The notes under the pieces were generated by a model that did no database searches, was not told the origin of the DNA, and saw only the letters and a list, made by a program, of their open reading frames with translations. Positions 1 through 8,471 of a stretch of DNA of 64,000 bases are shown piece by piece. The position numbers were made by a program, and so were the translations under genes. Origin of the DNA: DASVHS01 sp038244815. Its GTDB lineage: Bacteria > Acidobacteriota > Thermoanaerobaculia > Gp7-AA8. The stretch covers positions 130,552-194,551 of the forward strand of contig JBBRTB010000006.1 of NCBI GenBank assembly GCA_038244815.1, given 5' to 3'. How positions within the stretch are numbered: position 1 is the first letter of the stretch; every line of letters begins with the position of its first letter.

Positions 1-1263
1 GAGGACCCGCCCCGTCCGGCCGAGGTCGTGGAGGGCGTGCCGCTGGACCTGTCGGAGCTGGCGTTCGACTGTCTGCAGCGCGATCCGGCGGCGCGGCCGG
101 ATGACGAGACGATGCTTCGCCGTGTGGGAATGGCCGATTTCGATCCGCAGCGCGTCGAGCGGGCGCGCGACCGCGGCGAGGTCCTCATCGGCCGCGCCCG
201 CGAGCTGCGCACGCTGCGCCGCCACGTCGAGTCTGCCATTCCCGGCGTGCCGCGGCTCATCCTCGTGCACGGTTCGCCGGGCGCAGGAAAGAGCGCACTC
301 ACCGATACGCTCCTCGATTCCATCCGTTCCTCGGGCGATACGCTCATCCTCGGCGGACGCTGTCAGCCGTGGGAGTCGGTGCCGCTCAACGCCATCGACG
401 CCATCGTCGATTCGCTGACGCGCGAGCTGCGGCGCGATCGGTCCAGCGCCGTCGAGGAAATCATGCGCACGGCGCTGGCGGTCACGCAGCTTTTCCCGGT
501 GCTGGCGGCCGCGGCGCCATCCGACATCGGCGACGAGCGCGTGTCGGTCCCGGCCTCGGGCGAGCGCCTGATCGCGCGAGCCGCGTCCGAGCTTCGCGCC
601 ATTCTTCTCGCCGCCGCGCGGGGGCGCCCCATCGTCATGCTGCTCGACGACGCGCAGTACGGCGATTACCAGAGCGTGCAGATGTTCCGGCGCCTGCTCG
701 AAGGCGGCCAGAACGATGTCAGCGTGCTCATCGTCTGCTATCGCTCCGAGGACTGGCGGACCAGCCTTCTTCTGCAGGGGCTGACCGCCACAAACATGGA
801 ACGCCGCGAGTTGCATCTCCACGAGCTCTCGCGGGCGATGACGCAGAAACTCGTCAAGCGCAAGACCGGCCGCGGAGGCCGTCACCTGGCGGGCCGCGTG
901 TTTCTCGAGAGCGGCGGCAATGCCATGCTCACCGAGATGATCTCGCAGGTTCTGGACTCGGCCCCGGACGATGGCCTTCTCGCTTACGCCGTGAACGCCC
1001 GGCTGGAGCGACTGTCGGCCGCGGCGCGCCTGATGCTCGCGTACCTGCTTTCGGCCGGCGATGCCGTTCCGGATGAAGAGGTCTTCGACTCGCTCGAGCT
1101 GTTCGAAGTCGACGAGCCGTTGAGGACCTTGTCGCACGAGCGCCTGATCCGCATGCGGCGCACGGGCGACCTGCGCGAGATCGACGTCTATCATCCGCGT
1201 ATGCGGGACGTCCTTGTCGGCCCGGTGAAACAAACGATGCTCCGCCGCCGGTTGCTCCGTTAG
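1..1263 (+). CDS. Ser/Thr kinase-AAA ATPase signalling protein, 3' part only
   Basis: The frame is open from the first base, so the start lies outside the window. The first residues visible (FDCLQRDPAARP) look like the last helix of a Ser/Thr protein kinase domain. They are followed by an AAA/STAND-type NTPase with Walker A GSPGAGKS near visible residue 91 and a Walker B-like MLLDDAQ. Kinase-AAA fusions of this kind are large signalling proteins that normally continue into helical repeats after the ATPase. This one stops abruptly at LRRRLLR, and the last two bases of its TAG are the first bases of a long inverted repeat, so the repeat may have cut the gene short (inference). The kinase catalytic motifs are not in view. 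Confidence 0.75.
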   Translation, partial: EDPPRPAEVVEGVPLDLSELAFDCLQRDPAARPDDETMLRRVGMADFDPQRVERARDRGEVLIGRARELRTLRRHVESAIPGVPRLILVHGSPGAGKSALTDTLLDSIRSSGDTLILGGRCQPWESVPLNAIDAIVDSLTRELRRDRSSAVEEIMRTALAVTQLFPVLAAAAPSDIGDERVSVPASGERLIARAASELRAILLAAARGRPIVMLLDDAQYGDYQSVQMFRRLLEGGQNDVSVLIVCYRSEDWRTSLLLQGLTATNMERRELHLHELSRAMTQKLVKRKTGRGGRHLAGRVFLESGGNAMLTEMISQVLDSAPDDGLLAYAVNARLERLSAAARLMLAYLLSAGDAVPDEEVFDSLELFEVDEPLRTLSHERLIRMRRTGDLREIDVYHPRMRDVLVGPVKQTMLRRRLLR

Positions 1264-1425
1264 TGGAGTGTAACGGCAGAATCGGGACCACCTGGCTTGG
1301 TCTCAGCGCCGCGCGCTTCGTTGCGCCTCCTCAGAATAGTCCCCGCTATTCTTGCGTCGGTGCGCCTTGCTCGCGTCGCCGATCCTCTGCGCCATCTGGT
1401 CCCGATTCTGCCGTTACACTCCACT
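1262..1425. repeat. 164-bp element with perfect 29-bp terminal inverted repeats
   Basis: Bases 1262-1290 and 1397-1425 are exact reverse complements (29 of 29). The interior contains a further small palindrome around AGAATAG/CTATTCT (about 1334-1355). The element fills the whole gap between the kinase/AAA gene, whose TAG overlaps the left arm, and rlmN, whose GTG lies one base beyond the right arm. This looks like a REP/MITE-like non-autonomous element; no transposase is present in the window. Confidence 0.85.
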
Positions 1426-1426
1426 C

Positions 1427-2452
1427 GTGAGAAACCTCCTGGGCATGCTGCCGGGCGATCTGGCGTCGCACCTGCGTGAGCATGGAGTGACGGTTCGCGA
1501 TGCGGAAGCGCGGCGGATCCTCGCCCATGTGTTCTCCGGCCGCGGCGGGTTTCCGCGAAGCCGTCCCGTTCCGCGTGCGGTCGAGGAAGCGGTGCAGCGG
1601 CTGACGATGCGCCACCGGCTCGAGCTCGTGGAGCGCGTCACCGATCCCTCCGATGGGTTCGTGAAGTATCTGTTCCGCCTGCGCGATGGCGCGCTCGTGG
1701 AGAGCGTGCGCATTCCGCTGGAAGTACCGGGGCGATTCACGGTCTGCCTCTCCAGCCAGGCCGGATGCGCGATGGGCTGCACGTTCTGCGCGACCGGGCG
1801 CCTGGGACTGACGAGGAGTCTCGATCCGGCGGAGATCGTGGCGCAGTTCCTGGCGGTGCGCGACGACGTCGATGGGGAAGTGACCGGAGCGGTCTTTCAG
1901 GGCCAGGGCGAGCCGCTGCACAACTACGATGCGGTGATGCGCGCCGCGGAGATCCTCTCCCATCCCTGCGGCGGCCGCATCAGCGCGAAGGCCATCACGA
2001 TCTCGACCGTCGGCCTCGTTCCGGCCATCCATCGGTTCGCGCGTGAGCGCCGGCCGTATCGCCTGATCGTTTCGATGACCACGGCAGTCGATGAACGCCG
2101 TCGTTCGCTGCTGCCATCCGCGTCGGCATGGAACGTCAGCGAGCTGGCCGGCGCCGTGCGCGCATACCAGCAGGCCATCGGCGGTCGCGCCACCATCGCC
2201 TGGGTCGTCCTCGGCGGCATCAACACGGGACGCGATGAGGTGGACGCGCTGCGCGACTTGTTCGACGGCGTTCCGTTGCGGCTGAATCTCATCGACGTGA
2301 ACGACGCCCGGCCGGACGGCTATCGACGCGCCGGTGACGAGGAGCTCGCGCGCTTCCGCGACGAGCTGCGCACGCTGGGCATCCCGGTGGTACGCCGCTA
2401 CTCCGGCGGCGCGGCGAAGCACGCCGCCTGCGGCATGCTGGCAGCCAAGTAG
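1427..2452 (+). CDS. rlmN: 23S rRNA (adenine-C2)-methyltransferase RlmN (radical SAM)
   Basis: Dual-specificity RNA methyltransferase that makes 2-methyladenosine in 23S rRNA (A2503) and some tRNAs using two SAM molecules and a 4Fe-4S cluster. The radical-SAM motif is CAMGCTFC (CxxxCxxC), followed by the SAM-binding segment GQGEPLHNYD, where Gln replaces the usual Met of GMGEP. The C-terminal AACGML carries the conserved catalytic cysteine that forms the methyl adduct. The length of 341 aa fits the family. The frame stays open further upstream, but those codons lie inside the 164-bp repeat, so I place the start at GTG 1427 (MRNLLGMLPGD); ATG 1445 is the alternative. The stop is followed at once by a CCGAGGA-word repeat. 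Confidence 0.93.
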   Translation: MRNLLGMLPGDLASHLREHGVTVRDAEARRILAHVFSGRGGFPRSRPVPRAVEEAVQRLTMRHRLELVERVTDPSDGFVKYLFRLRDGALVESVRIPLEVPGRFTVCLSSQAGCAMGCTFCATGRLGLTRSLDPAEIVAQFLAVRDDVDGEVTGAVFQGQGEPLHNYDAVMRAAEILSHPCGGRISAKAITISTVGLVPAIHRFARERRPYRLIVSMTTAVDERRRSLLPSASAWNVSELAGAVRAYQQAIGGRATIAWVVLGGINTGRDEVDALRDLFDGVPLRLNLIDVNDARPDGYRRAGDEELARFRDELRTLGIPVVRRYSGGAAKHAACGMLAAK

Positions 2453-2480
2453 GAACCGAGGACCGAGGGCCGAGGACCTC
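2453..2480. repeat. Short tandem-word repeat (CCGAGGA/CCGAGGG) after rlmN
   Basis: Beginning at the base after the rlmN stop codon, the words ACCGAGG, ACCGAGGG and CCGAGGAC follow each other. It is a single-arm member of the tandem-word repeats seen at gene ends elsewhere in this window (for example 34183-34250 and 56985-57078). Confidence 0.5.
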
Positions 2481-2495
2481 AGTCTGCGTTGAATA

Positions 2496-2501
2496 TACGA
2501 T
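2496..2501 (+). promoter_or_regulatory. -10-like hexamer TACGAT close to the threonine aldolase start
   Basis: TACGAT lies 7 nt before ATG 2509 with no Shine-Dalgarno sequence between them, matching the leaderless arrangement of other genes here. Weaker than the exact 6-nt cases. Confidence 0.4.
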
Positions 2502-2508
2502 TGCCGCG

Positions 2509-3510
2509 ATGAAGGACTTTCGTTCGGACAACACGCTCGGCGCTTCGCCGGAGATCTTCGACGCCATCGCGCGCGCCAACACCGGCTCGATGACGTCGTA
2601 CGGCGGCGACGAGATCACCGAGCGCGTGCGCGTGCGATGCAGCGAGATCTTCGGGCGCGAGGCCGACGTCTTTCCCGTCCTCACCGGCACAGCCGGCAAC
2701 GCCCTGGCTCTGGCCGCGATGACGCCGCCCTGGGGCGCCATCTTCTGTCACGAGGATGCGCACATCCAGCGCGACGAGCTCGGCGCGGCCGAGTTCTTCA
2801 GCGGCGGCGGGAAGTTGATCACGATGGCCGGCGCCGATGGAAAGATTCATCCCGGCGACCTGCAGCGCTCCATCGATGAGATTCGGGACAGCCAGAAGAC
2901 CGCGGTGCCCGCCTGTATCAGCCTGACCAATGCCACCGAGGCCGGAACGGTCTACACAAACGACGAGGTGGGCGCGCTGATCGACGTTGCGCGCCGCAAC
3001 CGGCTGCGGGTGCATCTGGATGGCGCGCGAGTGGCGAATGCGGTTGCCAGCGGTTTTCACGCGTTCGAGGGAGTCGACATCCTCACGCTCGGCGCATCAA
3101 AGAACGGAACGCTCGCCGGCGACTGCATCGTCGTATTCGACCGCGCTCTCAGCGAGAACCTGTCGCTGCGCTGGCACCGCGCCGGTCAGCGGCTGTCGAA
3201 GATGCGCTTTCTCTCCGCGCAACTCGAGGCCTACCTCACGGACGATCTCTGGCTGCGCAATGCCCGGCATGCCAACGCCATGGCGGCGCGGCTGCGCGAT
3301 GCCATCAGGGACTCCGTCGAGATCGTGCGTCCCGTCGACGCGAACATGGTGTTCGTGCGCTGCCCGCCGCCGGCAGGATTCCTGTTCGGCGACTGGCCGA
3401 TCTTCGGAAAGGACGTCTACCGCATCGTGATGGGATTCAGCACGACCGAGAGGGATGTCGACGATCTGGCCAGGAGTCTGATCCTCTCCCGCACTCAGGT
3501 GAAGTCGTAG
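2509..3510 (+). CDS. ltaE: Low-specificity L-threonine aldolase (PLP enzyme)
   Basis: Beta-eliminating lyase family enzyme that cleaves L-threonine/allo-threonine to glycine and acetaldehyde with pyridoxal phosphate. The 333-aa protein begins with the family's FRSDN segment and contains the PLP-aspartate region VHLDGARVANA and the Schiff-base lysine in GASKNGTLAGD. The length and the order of motifs are normal. It is a stand-alone gene between rlmN and a lipoprotein gene. Exact substrate preference cannot be read from the sequence. Confidence 0.88.
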   Translation: MKDFRSDNTLGASPEIFDAIARANTGSMTSYGGDEITERVRVRCSEIFGREADVFPVLTGTAGNALALAAMTPPWGAIFCHEDAHIQRDELGAAEFFSGGGKLITMAGADGKIHPGDLQRSIDEIRDSQKTAVPACISLTNATEAGTVYTNDEVGALIDVARRNRLRVHLDGARVANAVASGFHAFEGVDILTLGASKNGTLAGDCIVVFDRALSENLSLRWHRAGQRLSKMRFLSAQLEAYLTDDLWLRNARHANAMAARLRDAIRDSVEIVRPVDANMVFVRCPPPAGFLFGDWPIFGKDVYRIVMGFSTTERDVDDLARSLILSRTQVKS

Positions 3511-3594
3511 ACGGCCTCCATCCCGCAAAAGTCAGCGCGGCCGTGACCTCGGCACCCTGGCGATCTGTGAGATTGTTTTCGCACGCGGATCACG

Positions 3595-4194
3595 ATGCTT
3601 CGCTCGACCGTCCTCATCCTCGTCGCCGGCCTGGCAGTGGCGACTCAGTCGGGCTGCACGCATGCTTCCGCCCCCGCCCCCGCTTCCCCGGCACCCGACT
3701 GTATCGTCATCCAGTCCCAGCGCTTCGCCCTTCAGAGCGAACCATGGATCAACCTTCATCACTTTCTTTATCAGTGGGCGAGAGGTCTTGCTGAGAAGCG
3801 GCCCGACGACGATCGCCCTCCGGTCGAGGTTCCGGAACGCACGCAACCGGCCGGCCTGACGGAGCAGGAGCAGCAGGCGCGGACGAGAGCCGTCGACTAC
3901 TACCGCGACAACCTCGTCGCACGCGATCTCGTCGACGATCGCGCTCTCATCGGCATGCGGGAGGAGCTTTCGTCGATCGGGTGTTCGAACGACGACGGGA
4001 AGATCAGCGACGCCGCGCTTCGAACTGTCCTGACTGATGCGATGCCGGTGTACCGGCGGCACTGGTGGCCCGCGCATCGCGCCGCCAACGCTGAATGGAT
4101 ACGAACGGAAATGAATCTGTTGCGCACCTATGAGCCGATGTTCTCCCGGCGGCTGGCCGCGGCTTACGGCGCCGCGTGGCGGGAGCGCGCATGA
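3595..4194 (+). CDS. Putative secreted lipoprotein, possibly C-terminally truncated
   Basis: 199 aa. The N-terminus is a lipoprotein signal (MLRSTVLILVAG, lipobox QSGC with Cys near residue 21). The mature part carries LHHFLYQWARG, VYRRHWWPAHR and a Trp/Tyr-rich end, and I cannot assign a Pfam family. From memory, longer acidobacterial proteins share the LHHFLYQWA and HWWP segments and continue well past the point where this one stops; if so, it is a truncated copy (inference, low certainty). The stop lies only 8 bp from the end of the convergent metallohydrolase gene, leaving no room for a terminator. Confidence 0.6.
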   Translation: MLRSTVLILVAGLAVATQSGCTHASAPAPASPAPDCIVIQSQRFALQSEPWINLHHFLYQWARGLAEKRPDDDRPPVEVPERTQPAGLTEQEQQARTRAVDYYRDNLVARDLVDDRALIGMREELSSIGCSNDDGKISDAALRTVLTDAMPVYRRHWWPAHRAANAEWIRTEMNLLRTYEPMFSRRLAAAYGAAWRERA

Positions 4195-4202
4195 AGCGAC
4201 TC

Positions 4203-5051
4203 TCACAACGGATCGCGCTCGCCCTCTTTCGCGACCGCAAACGGCTTCACCATCGACGGCTTCCGCAGCGCGGGGTTGGACTGGTTGAGATGGATGAAGC
4301 GGATCTTGCCGGCGCGGTCGTGCAGGCGTTTCATCGTCTCGGTCATCAGCGGATGGGGGATCTCGCTCAGGTCGCGGCCCGGCAGCTCGCTGGCGCTGTA
4401 GAACGTGCCGTCGACGAAGGCGAGGTCGACGCGGTCGACGACCGACTCCACTGCCACCGGCCACTTCTCCCACTTGTCGATGTCGGGCAGCCAGAGAATC
4501 GAGCGCGTGGGACCGCGCACGATGAAGCCGACTGTCTCCGAATACTCATCGCGATGCGGAACGACGATCGGCGTGATCGCGATCCGCGCGTTGAGCCGCA
4601 CTTCGCGTCCGTCCTCGAGCGGTTGGATGGTGATGTTGCCGAGCTTGACGAGCTGGTCCCACGGCCCGTTGTGCTCGAGGAACGCGCGCATCCGCGGCAT
4701 GGCGTAGACGGGGATGCCTTGCGTGCCCATGACTTCGCGCCCGAGTTGGGCGAGGCCGAGGTAGTGGCCGATGTGGGCGTGGGTGAGGAGGATGCCGTCG
4801 AGCTTCGGCGCGCCGAGCATCTGCAACTGCTCGGGGAAGTCGGGCGTGGCGTCGATCAGCCAGTGCTGGTTGGAAATGGGATCGACGATTGCCAGCGATG
4901 CCACGTGTCTCTGCTGCGCCGGATGGTTCCACGCGGCGACGCAGTCGGGTCGCGTGCACCCGGCCTGCGGATAACCGCCGTCCTGGGCGATGCCGAGGAC
5001 CATCACGTAAGGCGCGAGCGAATGGATGGCCGCCAGGACGAGCGCGATCAT
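4203..5051 (-). CDS. Secreted MBL-fold metallohydrolase, PqqB-like
   Basis: 282 aa with a short N-terminal hydrophobic signal (MIALVLAAIHSL), then VLGIAQDGGYPQAGC, a start typical of PqqB-like metallo-beta-lactamase-fold proteins. The metal motif reads THAHIGHYLGL: the usual HxHxDH aspartate is glycine, so binding at the second metal site may be altered. Later metal-ligand regions include VVPHRDEYSETVG and LWLPDIDKW. The start is ATG 5051, which overlaps the TGA of the upstream peptidase gene by 4 bp (ATGA), indicating translational coupling. No pqqA, pqqC, pqqD or pqqE gene is nearby, so a role in PQQ synthesis is not supported. Confidence 0.8.
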   Translation of the reverse strand: MIALVLAAIHSLAPYVMVLGIAQDGGYPQAGCTRPDCVAAWNHPAQQRHVASLAIVDPISNQHWLIDATPDFPEQLQMLGAPKLDGILLTHAHIGHYLGLAQLGREVMGTQGIPVYAMPRMRAFLEHNGPWDQLVKLGNITIQPLEDGREVRLNARIAITPIVVPHRDEYSETVGFIVRGPTRSILWLPDIDKWEKWPVAVESVVDRVDLAFVDGTFYSASELPGRDLSEIPHPLMTETMKRLHDRAGKIRFIHLNQSNPALRKPSMVKPFAVAKEGERDPL

Positions 5052-6481
5052 TGCGGCTTCGGATACTTCTGCAGCATGCCTTCGTCTTTCATGATCTTTT
5101 CGATCGACGGCATGTCCATCGGCAGTGAGTCGGTCACGATCTCGGCGTTCTTGTCGTGGATGAAGATGACATCCTCGAGGCGGATGTAGATCTTCTCCTC
5201 CGGCACGACCAGCGCCGGCTCGATCGTGAACACCATGCCGTCGCGGAGCGGGCCGTGGTCGTGACCGTCGTCGTGCGTGGCCATCCCCACCCAGTGTCCG
5301 AGGGAAGGACCGGACTTGCGGTAACTGTCGACAAAGCCGCGCGCCGCGGTCTCGTAAATCGGCTTCGAGAACTTCGAGCGCGCCAGGATCGCGTCCATGT
5401 CGTGCGCGGCCTCGTCCACGATCACCGCGGCGGTGACGCCGGGACGGATGTGACTGAGGATGGCGCGATAGCAGCCGACGTAGAAGCCGTAGAGCTGGCG
5501 CTGCCAGTCGCTCCACGTCCCGTTGACCGGCCACATGCGCGTGACGTCGCTCATGTAGTAGCCGATGTCGGGCGCGTAGTCCATGAGCAGGAGCTCGCCG
5601 TCGCGCATCACGCGCTTGCCGGCGTTGTAGTGCGGGAAGATGGCGTTCGGCCCGCTGGCGATGAGCGAGAAGTACGCGTCGCCCTGCGCGCCGTCGCGGT
5701 AGAAGAAGTACTTCGCCACCGCGTCGAGCTCGTACTCGTGGATTCCGGGGACCGTGGAACGCATGGCCTCGAGGATTCCCGACTGCGCGGCGCGCGTGGC
5801 CTTGCGGATCATGTCGAGCTCGCGCGGGCTCTTGATCAGGCGCAGCTGGTCGATCACCGGCGACAGATCGCGAACCTCGAGCTGCGGGAAGCGCATGCGC
5901 ATGAGACTGACGAACGCCCCCTCGTGCGAAGGGCGGCCATCCCACGGATCGGCGGCGTAGTCGGCGATCACGCGCGTGGCCAGGTCGCGGCTCATGGCGC
6001 CGCCTTCGGCGGGGAAGAACGGCGTGAACATCACGCGCGGCGGGTCGGCCTGCGTGTAGCGGGACATGCGGTCCGCGAGCGCATCGCTGCCGAGGACGAA
6101 TTCGACGCCGGAGAGTCTCTTCACGAGATCGGCGTCTTCGGCCGACAGCATCTTGCCCTCGCGGCTCTCGCGCGCTTCATTGCGATGGGGCAGGTACAAC
6201 GTCGTCCGCCGGTTCGCGCCGTCGAGCAGCACGTAGGCGTGCGGCACCTCGATGCCGGTGAGGTAGTAGAACTCGTTCGACTGGCGGAAGCGCACGTAAG
6301 CGGCCGGACTGGGCGCCCCCTGAAGGATGGCCACGCCGGTCGGGCCGATGGCATCGAGCACTCTGGCCCGCCGCGCCGCGAACTCCTCGGGCGGGAAATC
6401 GGTCGTGAACAGCGGAATGTCCTGCCCGACGAGCGGGCAGACTACGAGCAGCAGAAGGAGCGGCGCGATTCTGCGAAGCAT
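5048..6481 (-). CDS. Xaa-Pro aminopeptidase (M24B family), secreted
   Basis: 477 aa: signal peptide (MLRRIAPLLLLLVVCPLVGQ), an N-terminal creatinase-like domain beginning FPPEEFAARRARVLDAIG, then the M24 pita-bread metallopeptidase domain. Dinuclear metal ligands are visible in order: Asp in MDYAPDIGYYMSD (two Asp), His in LGHWVGMATHD, Glu in FTIEPAL and Glu in RLEDV. It removes N-terminal residues preceding proline, here probably in the periplasm. It is coupled to the downstream metallohydrolase by a 4-bp overlap and lies 9 bp after the helicase gene, so the three may form an operon. Confidence 0.9.
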   Translation of the reverse strand: MLRRIAPLLLLLVVCPLVGQDIPLFTTDFPPEEFAARRARVLDAIGPTGVAILQGAPSPAAYVRFRQSNEFYYLTGIEVPHAYVLLDGANRRTTLYLPHRNEARESREGKMLSAEDADLVKRLSGVEFVLGSDALADRMSRYTQADPPRVMFTPFFPAEGGAMSRDLATRVIADYAADPWDGRPSHEGAFVSLMRMRFPQLEVRDLSPVIDQLRLIKSPRELDMIRKATRAAQSGILEAMRSTVPGIHEYELDAVAKYFFYRDGAQGDAYFSLIASGPNAIFPHYNAGKRVMRDGELLLMDYAPDIGYYMSDVTRMWPVNGTWSDWQRQLYGFYVGCYRAILSHIRPGVTAAVIVDEAAHDMDAILARSKFSKPIYETAARGFVDSYRKSGPSLGHWVGMATHDDGHDHGPLRDGMVFTIEPALVVPEEKIYIRLEDVIFIHDKNAEIVTDSLPMDMPSIEKIMKDEGMLQKYPKPQ

Positions 6482-6490
6482 GCGCGAAGT

Positions 6491-8185
6491 CTAGCGCTTC
6501 GTGCGGCGCGGCGGCTTCTTCTCGAAGCTCCGGGGCTTGTCCCGCGACGTGGCCTCGGCACCGGCCACGCGCAGGTTGATGGCCCGGCCGCGGAAGCGCG
6601 CCCGGCCCACTTTCTCCAGAATGCGATCGACGTCCTTCTCCAGAACCGTGACGAACGTGATCGTGTCGCGGATCTCGATCGGTCCGATGTCGCGGCCCGG
6701 GACGTCCGCTTCGTTCGCGATCGAGCCGACCACGTCGGCGGGACGGATGCCGTCGCGCTTGCCGACGGACATGGAGAGCTGGACCTTGCGCTCGTTGTCG
6801 TCGCGTGGCGGGCGCTTTGACGGCGGGCGGTCGAAAGACTTCTCCCGTCCGGATTCCTGGCGCACTTCGGCGCTCGGAATGGGCTCGGGCGTCACAGGCT
6901 TCGAGCCTGAGGCGAGCTTCATCGCCGCCGCGGCCACGTCGGTGATCTCGTTTCCCTCTTCGACGATCTGTTCGACGAGCTCGAGGTAGAGCTCCAGGTC
7001 GCCGTCGGTGATGGTCTTGCGGAGCGTGTCCTTGAGCGCGCCGACGCGACGCGCGGCCACGTCGGCGGCGGTGGGCATCTTCATCGGCTTGATGACCAGG
7101 CCAGTGAAGCGCTCGATCTCGCGCATCATCTTCCGCTCGCGCGGCGTGATGAAGAGCGTGGCCAGGCCGCTGCGTCCGGCGCGACCAGTGCGGCCGACGC
7201 GGTGCACATAGGCCTCGACGTCCCAGGGGATGTCGTAGTTGATCACGTGTGTGATCTGTTCGACGTCGAGTCCGCGCGCGGCCACGTCGGTGGCCACGAC
7301 GATCTGAATCTTTCCCGCTTTCAGCCGCCGGATCACGCTCTCGCGCTCGCGCTGATTCATGTCGCCGTGCATGGCCTCGGCGGCGAAGCCGCGGCCGACC
7401 AGGCGCTCGGCGGTCTCCGCGGATCCCGTTTTCGTGCGCCGGAAAATGAGCACGGCGTCGTTCTCTTCGAGCTCGAGCATCTTCGTCAGCACCTCGAGCT
7501 TCTGCCCCTCCGAGACGTTGACGAAGCGCTGCTCGATCTCGGGAGCGGTCATGGTTTTGTGCTCGATCTCCACGCGCTGTGCGTCGGCCATGTGCCGCTG
7601 GGCGATGCGCAGGACTTCCGGCGGCATCGTGGCGGAGAAGAGCGCGATCTGGCGCGTGGCCGGCAACTCGCCGAGGATGCGGTCGACGTCTTCCTTGAAG
7701 CCCATCTTGAGCATCTCGTCCGCTTCGTCGAGCACGATCATGCGGATGGCGCCGAGCTTGAGGCTGCGGCGGTCGAGCGTATCGATGAGGCGGCCGGGGG
7801 TGCCGACGACGATCTGCGCGCCGCGCTCGAGGCGATTGAGCTGCGGCCCTATGGGCGCGCCGCCATAGACCGGCAGCACGACCACGTTCATGTCCCTGGC
7901 GTACGAATGAATGGCCTCGGCCACCTGCACGGCCAGCTCGCGCGTCGGAGTCATCACCAGCGCCTGCGTGTCGCGGCGGGCCGGATCGATCTTCTCCAGG
8001 ATGGGCAGCGCGAACGCCGCGGTTTTGCCCGTGCCGGTCTGCGCCTGCCCGATGACGTTGCGGCCCGCCAGCAGAAGCGGAATGGTGCGCTCCTGGATCG
8101 GGGTGGGGGTCTCGTATCCGAGCTCCGTCAGCGTCCGCAGGATGGAGGCCCGCAACCCGAGCGACGCAAAATTCGATTCAGCCAT
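6491..8185 (-). CDS. deaD: DEAD-box ATP-dependent RNA helicase with DbpA-type RNA-binding domain
   Basis: 564 aa. All helicase motifs are present: Q motif PTPIQERT, Walker A AQTGTGKT, PTRELA, TPGR, DEAD, SAT, VATDVAARGLD and HRVGRTGRAG. The C-terminal 75 residues before the basic tail (LSMSVGKRDGIRPADVVG onwards) match the DbpA RNA-binding fold found in DeaD/CsdA/DbpA. Expected roles are ribosome assembly and RNA unwinding at low temperature. The tail after it is Lys/Arg rich. It is transcribed divergently from the first antitoxin gene; TATGCT on its strand overlaps TAGCAT of the opposite promoter. A second DEAD-box gene (rhlE) lies at 36.7 kb. Confidence 0.93.
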   Translation of the reverse strand: MAESNFASLGLRASILRTLTELGYETPTPIQERTIPLLLAGRNVIGQAQTGTGKTAAFALPILEKIDPARRDTQALVMTPTRELAVQVAEAIHSYARDMNVVVLPVYGGAPIGPQLNRLERGAQIVVGTPGRLIDTLDRRSLKLGAIRMIVLDEADEMLKMGFKEDVDRILGELPATRQIALFSATMPPEVLRIAQRHMADAQRVEIEHKTMTAPEIEQRFVNVSEGQKLEVLTKMLELEENDAVLIFRRTKTGSAETAERLVGRGFAAEAMHGDMNQRERESVIRRLKAGKIQIVVATDVAARGLDVEQITHVINYDIPWDVEAYVHRVGRTGRAGRSGLATLFITPRERKMMREIERFTGLVIKPMKMPTAADVAARRVGALKDTLRKTITDGDLELYLELVEQIVEEGNEITDVAAAAMKLASGSKPVTPEPIPSAEVRQESGREKSFDRPPSKRPPRDDNERKVQLSMSVGKRDGIRPADVVGSIANEADVPGRDIGPIEIRDTITFVTVLEKDVDRILEKVGRARFRGRAINLRVAGAEATSRDKPRSFEKKPPRRTKR

Positions 8186-8195
8186 ACAGGCCCGC

Positions 8196-8201
8196 TAGCA
8201 T
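8196..8201 (+). promoter_or_regulatory. -10 hexamer TAGCAT, 6 nt before GTG 8208
   Basis: TAGCAT is followed by six bases and then the GTG start, so a transcript initiated about 6-7 nt downstream of the hexamer would be leaderless. The same bases read TATGCTA on the other strand, 11-12 nt before the deaD start, so the two divergent promoters share this site. Confidence 0.6.
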
Positions 8202-8207
8202 ACGCGC

Positions 8208-8471
8208 GTGGTCAGGGTCGTGAAACGCGCCTCGAGTCGGCGCGGCGGACCAGTGACGACGAGATCGTGCGTACAGCTTCCGGAAGATCTCGCTGCCGAG
8301 ATCGATCGCGTTTCCAAAGATCGATCTACGTTCTTGGCCGACGCGGTCCGCCTGGCACTACGCGAACGGTCAGAGAAGCCAGTCGCCGAGGACGTCGCGA
8401 GAATCAATTCAGTCGTGGAAGAGCTGAACCGCGAGGCATCCAAGGTTCTCGAATACCAGGTCATCCGGTGA
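8208..8471 (+). CDS. Ribbon-helix-helix antitoxin (MazE-like) of a decayed mazEF locus
   Basis: 87 aa; the central RSCVQLPEDLAAEIDRVSKD with FLADAVRLALRER is the strand-helix-helix pattern of MetJ/Arc-type DNA-binding antitoxins. It overlaps the next frame by 4 bp (GTGA), and that frame opens exactly like a MazF toxin, so this is the antitoxin of a mazEF-type pair. The antitoxin looks complete. It has its own leaderless-type promoter at 8196. It would normally bind and neutralise the MazF endoribonuclease and repress the operon. Confidence 0.75.
   Translation: MVRVVKRASSRRGGPVTTRSCVQLPEDLAAEIDRVSKDRSTFLADAVRLALRERSEKPVAEDVARINSVVEELNREASKVLEYQVIR

Noticed and set aside
1352..1426. Longer start for rlmN
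   Set aside because: These codons lie inside the inverted-repeat element.
4203..5051. PQQ biosynthesis operon
   Set aside because: Only a PqqB-like fold is present; no pqqA peptide, pqqC, pqqD or pqqE gene is nearby, and the protein has a signal peptide.
5052..5945. N-terminal extension of the PqqB-like metallohydrolase by about 300 codons
   Set aside because: It overlaps the Xaa-Pro aminopeptidase in another frame; the signal peptide and ATGA overlap at 5051 give a clear start.
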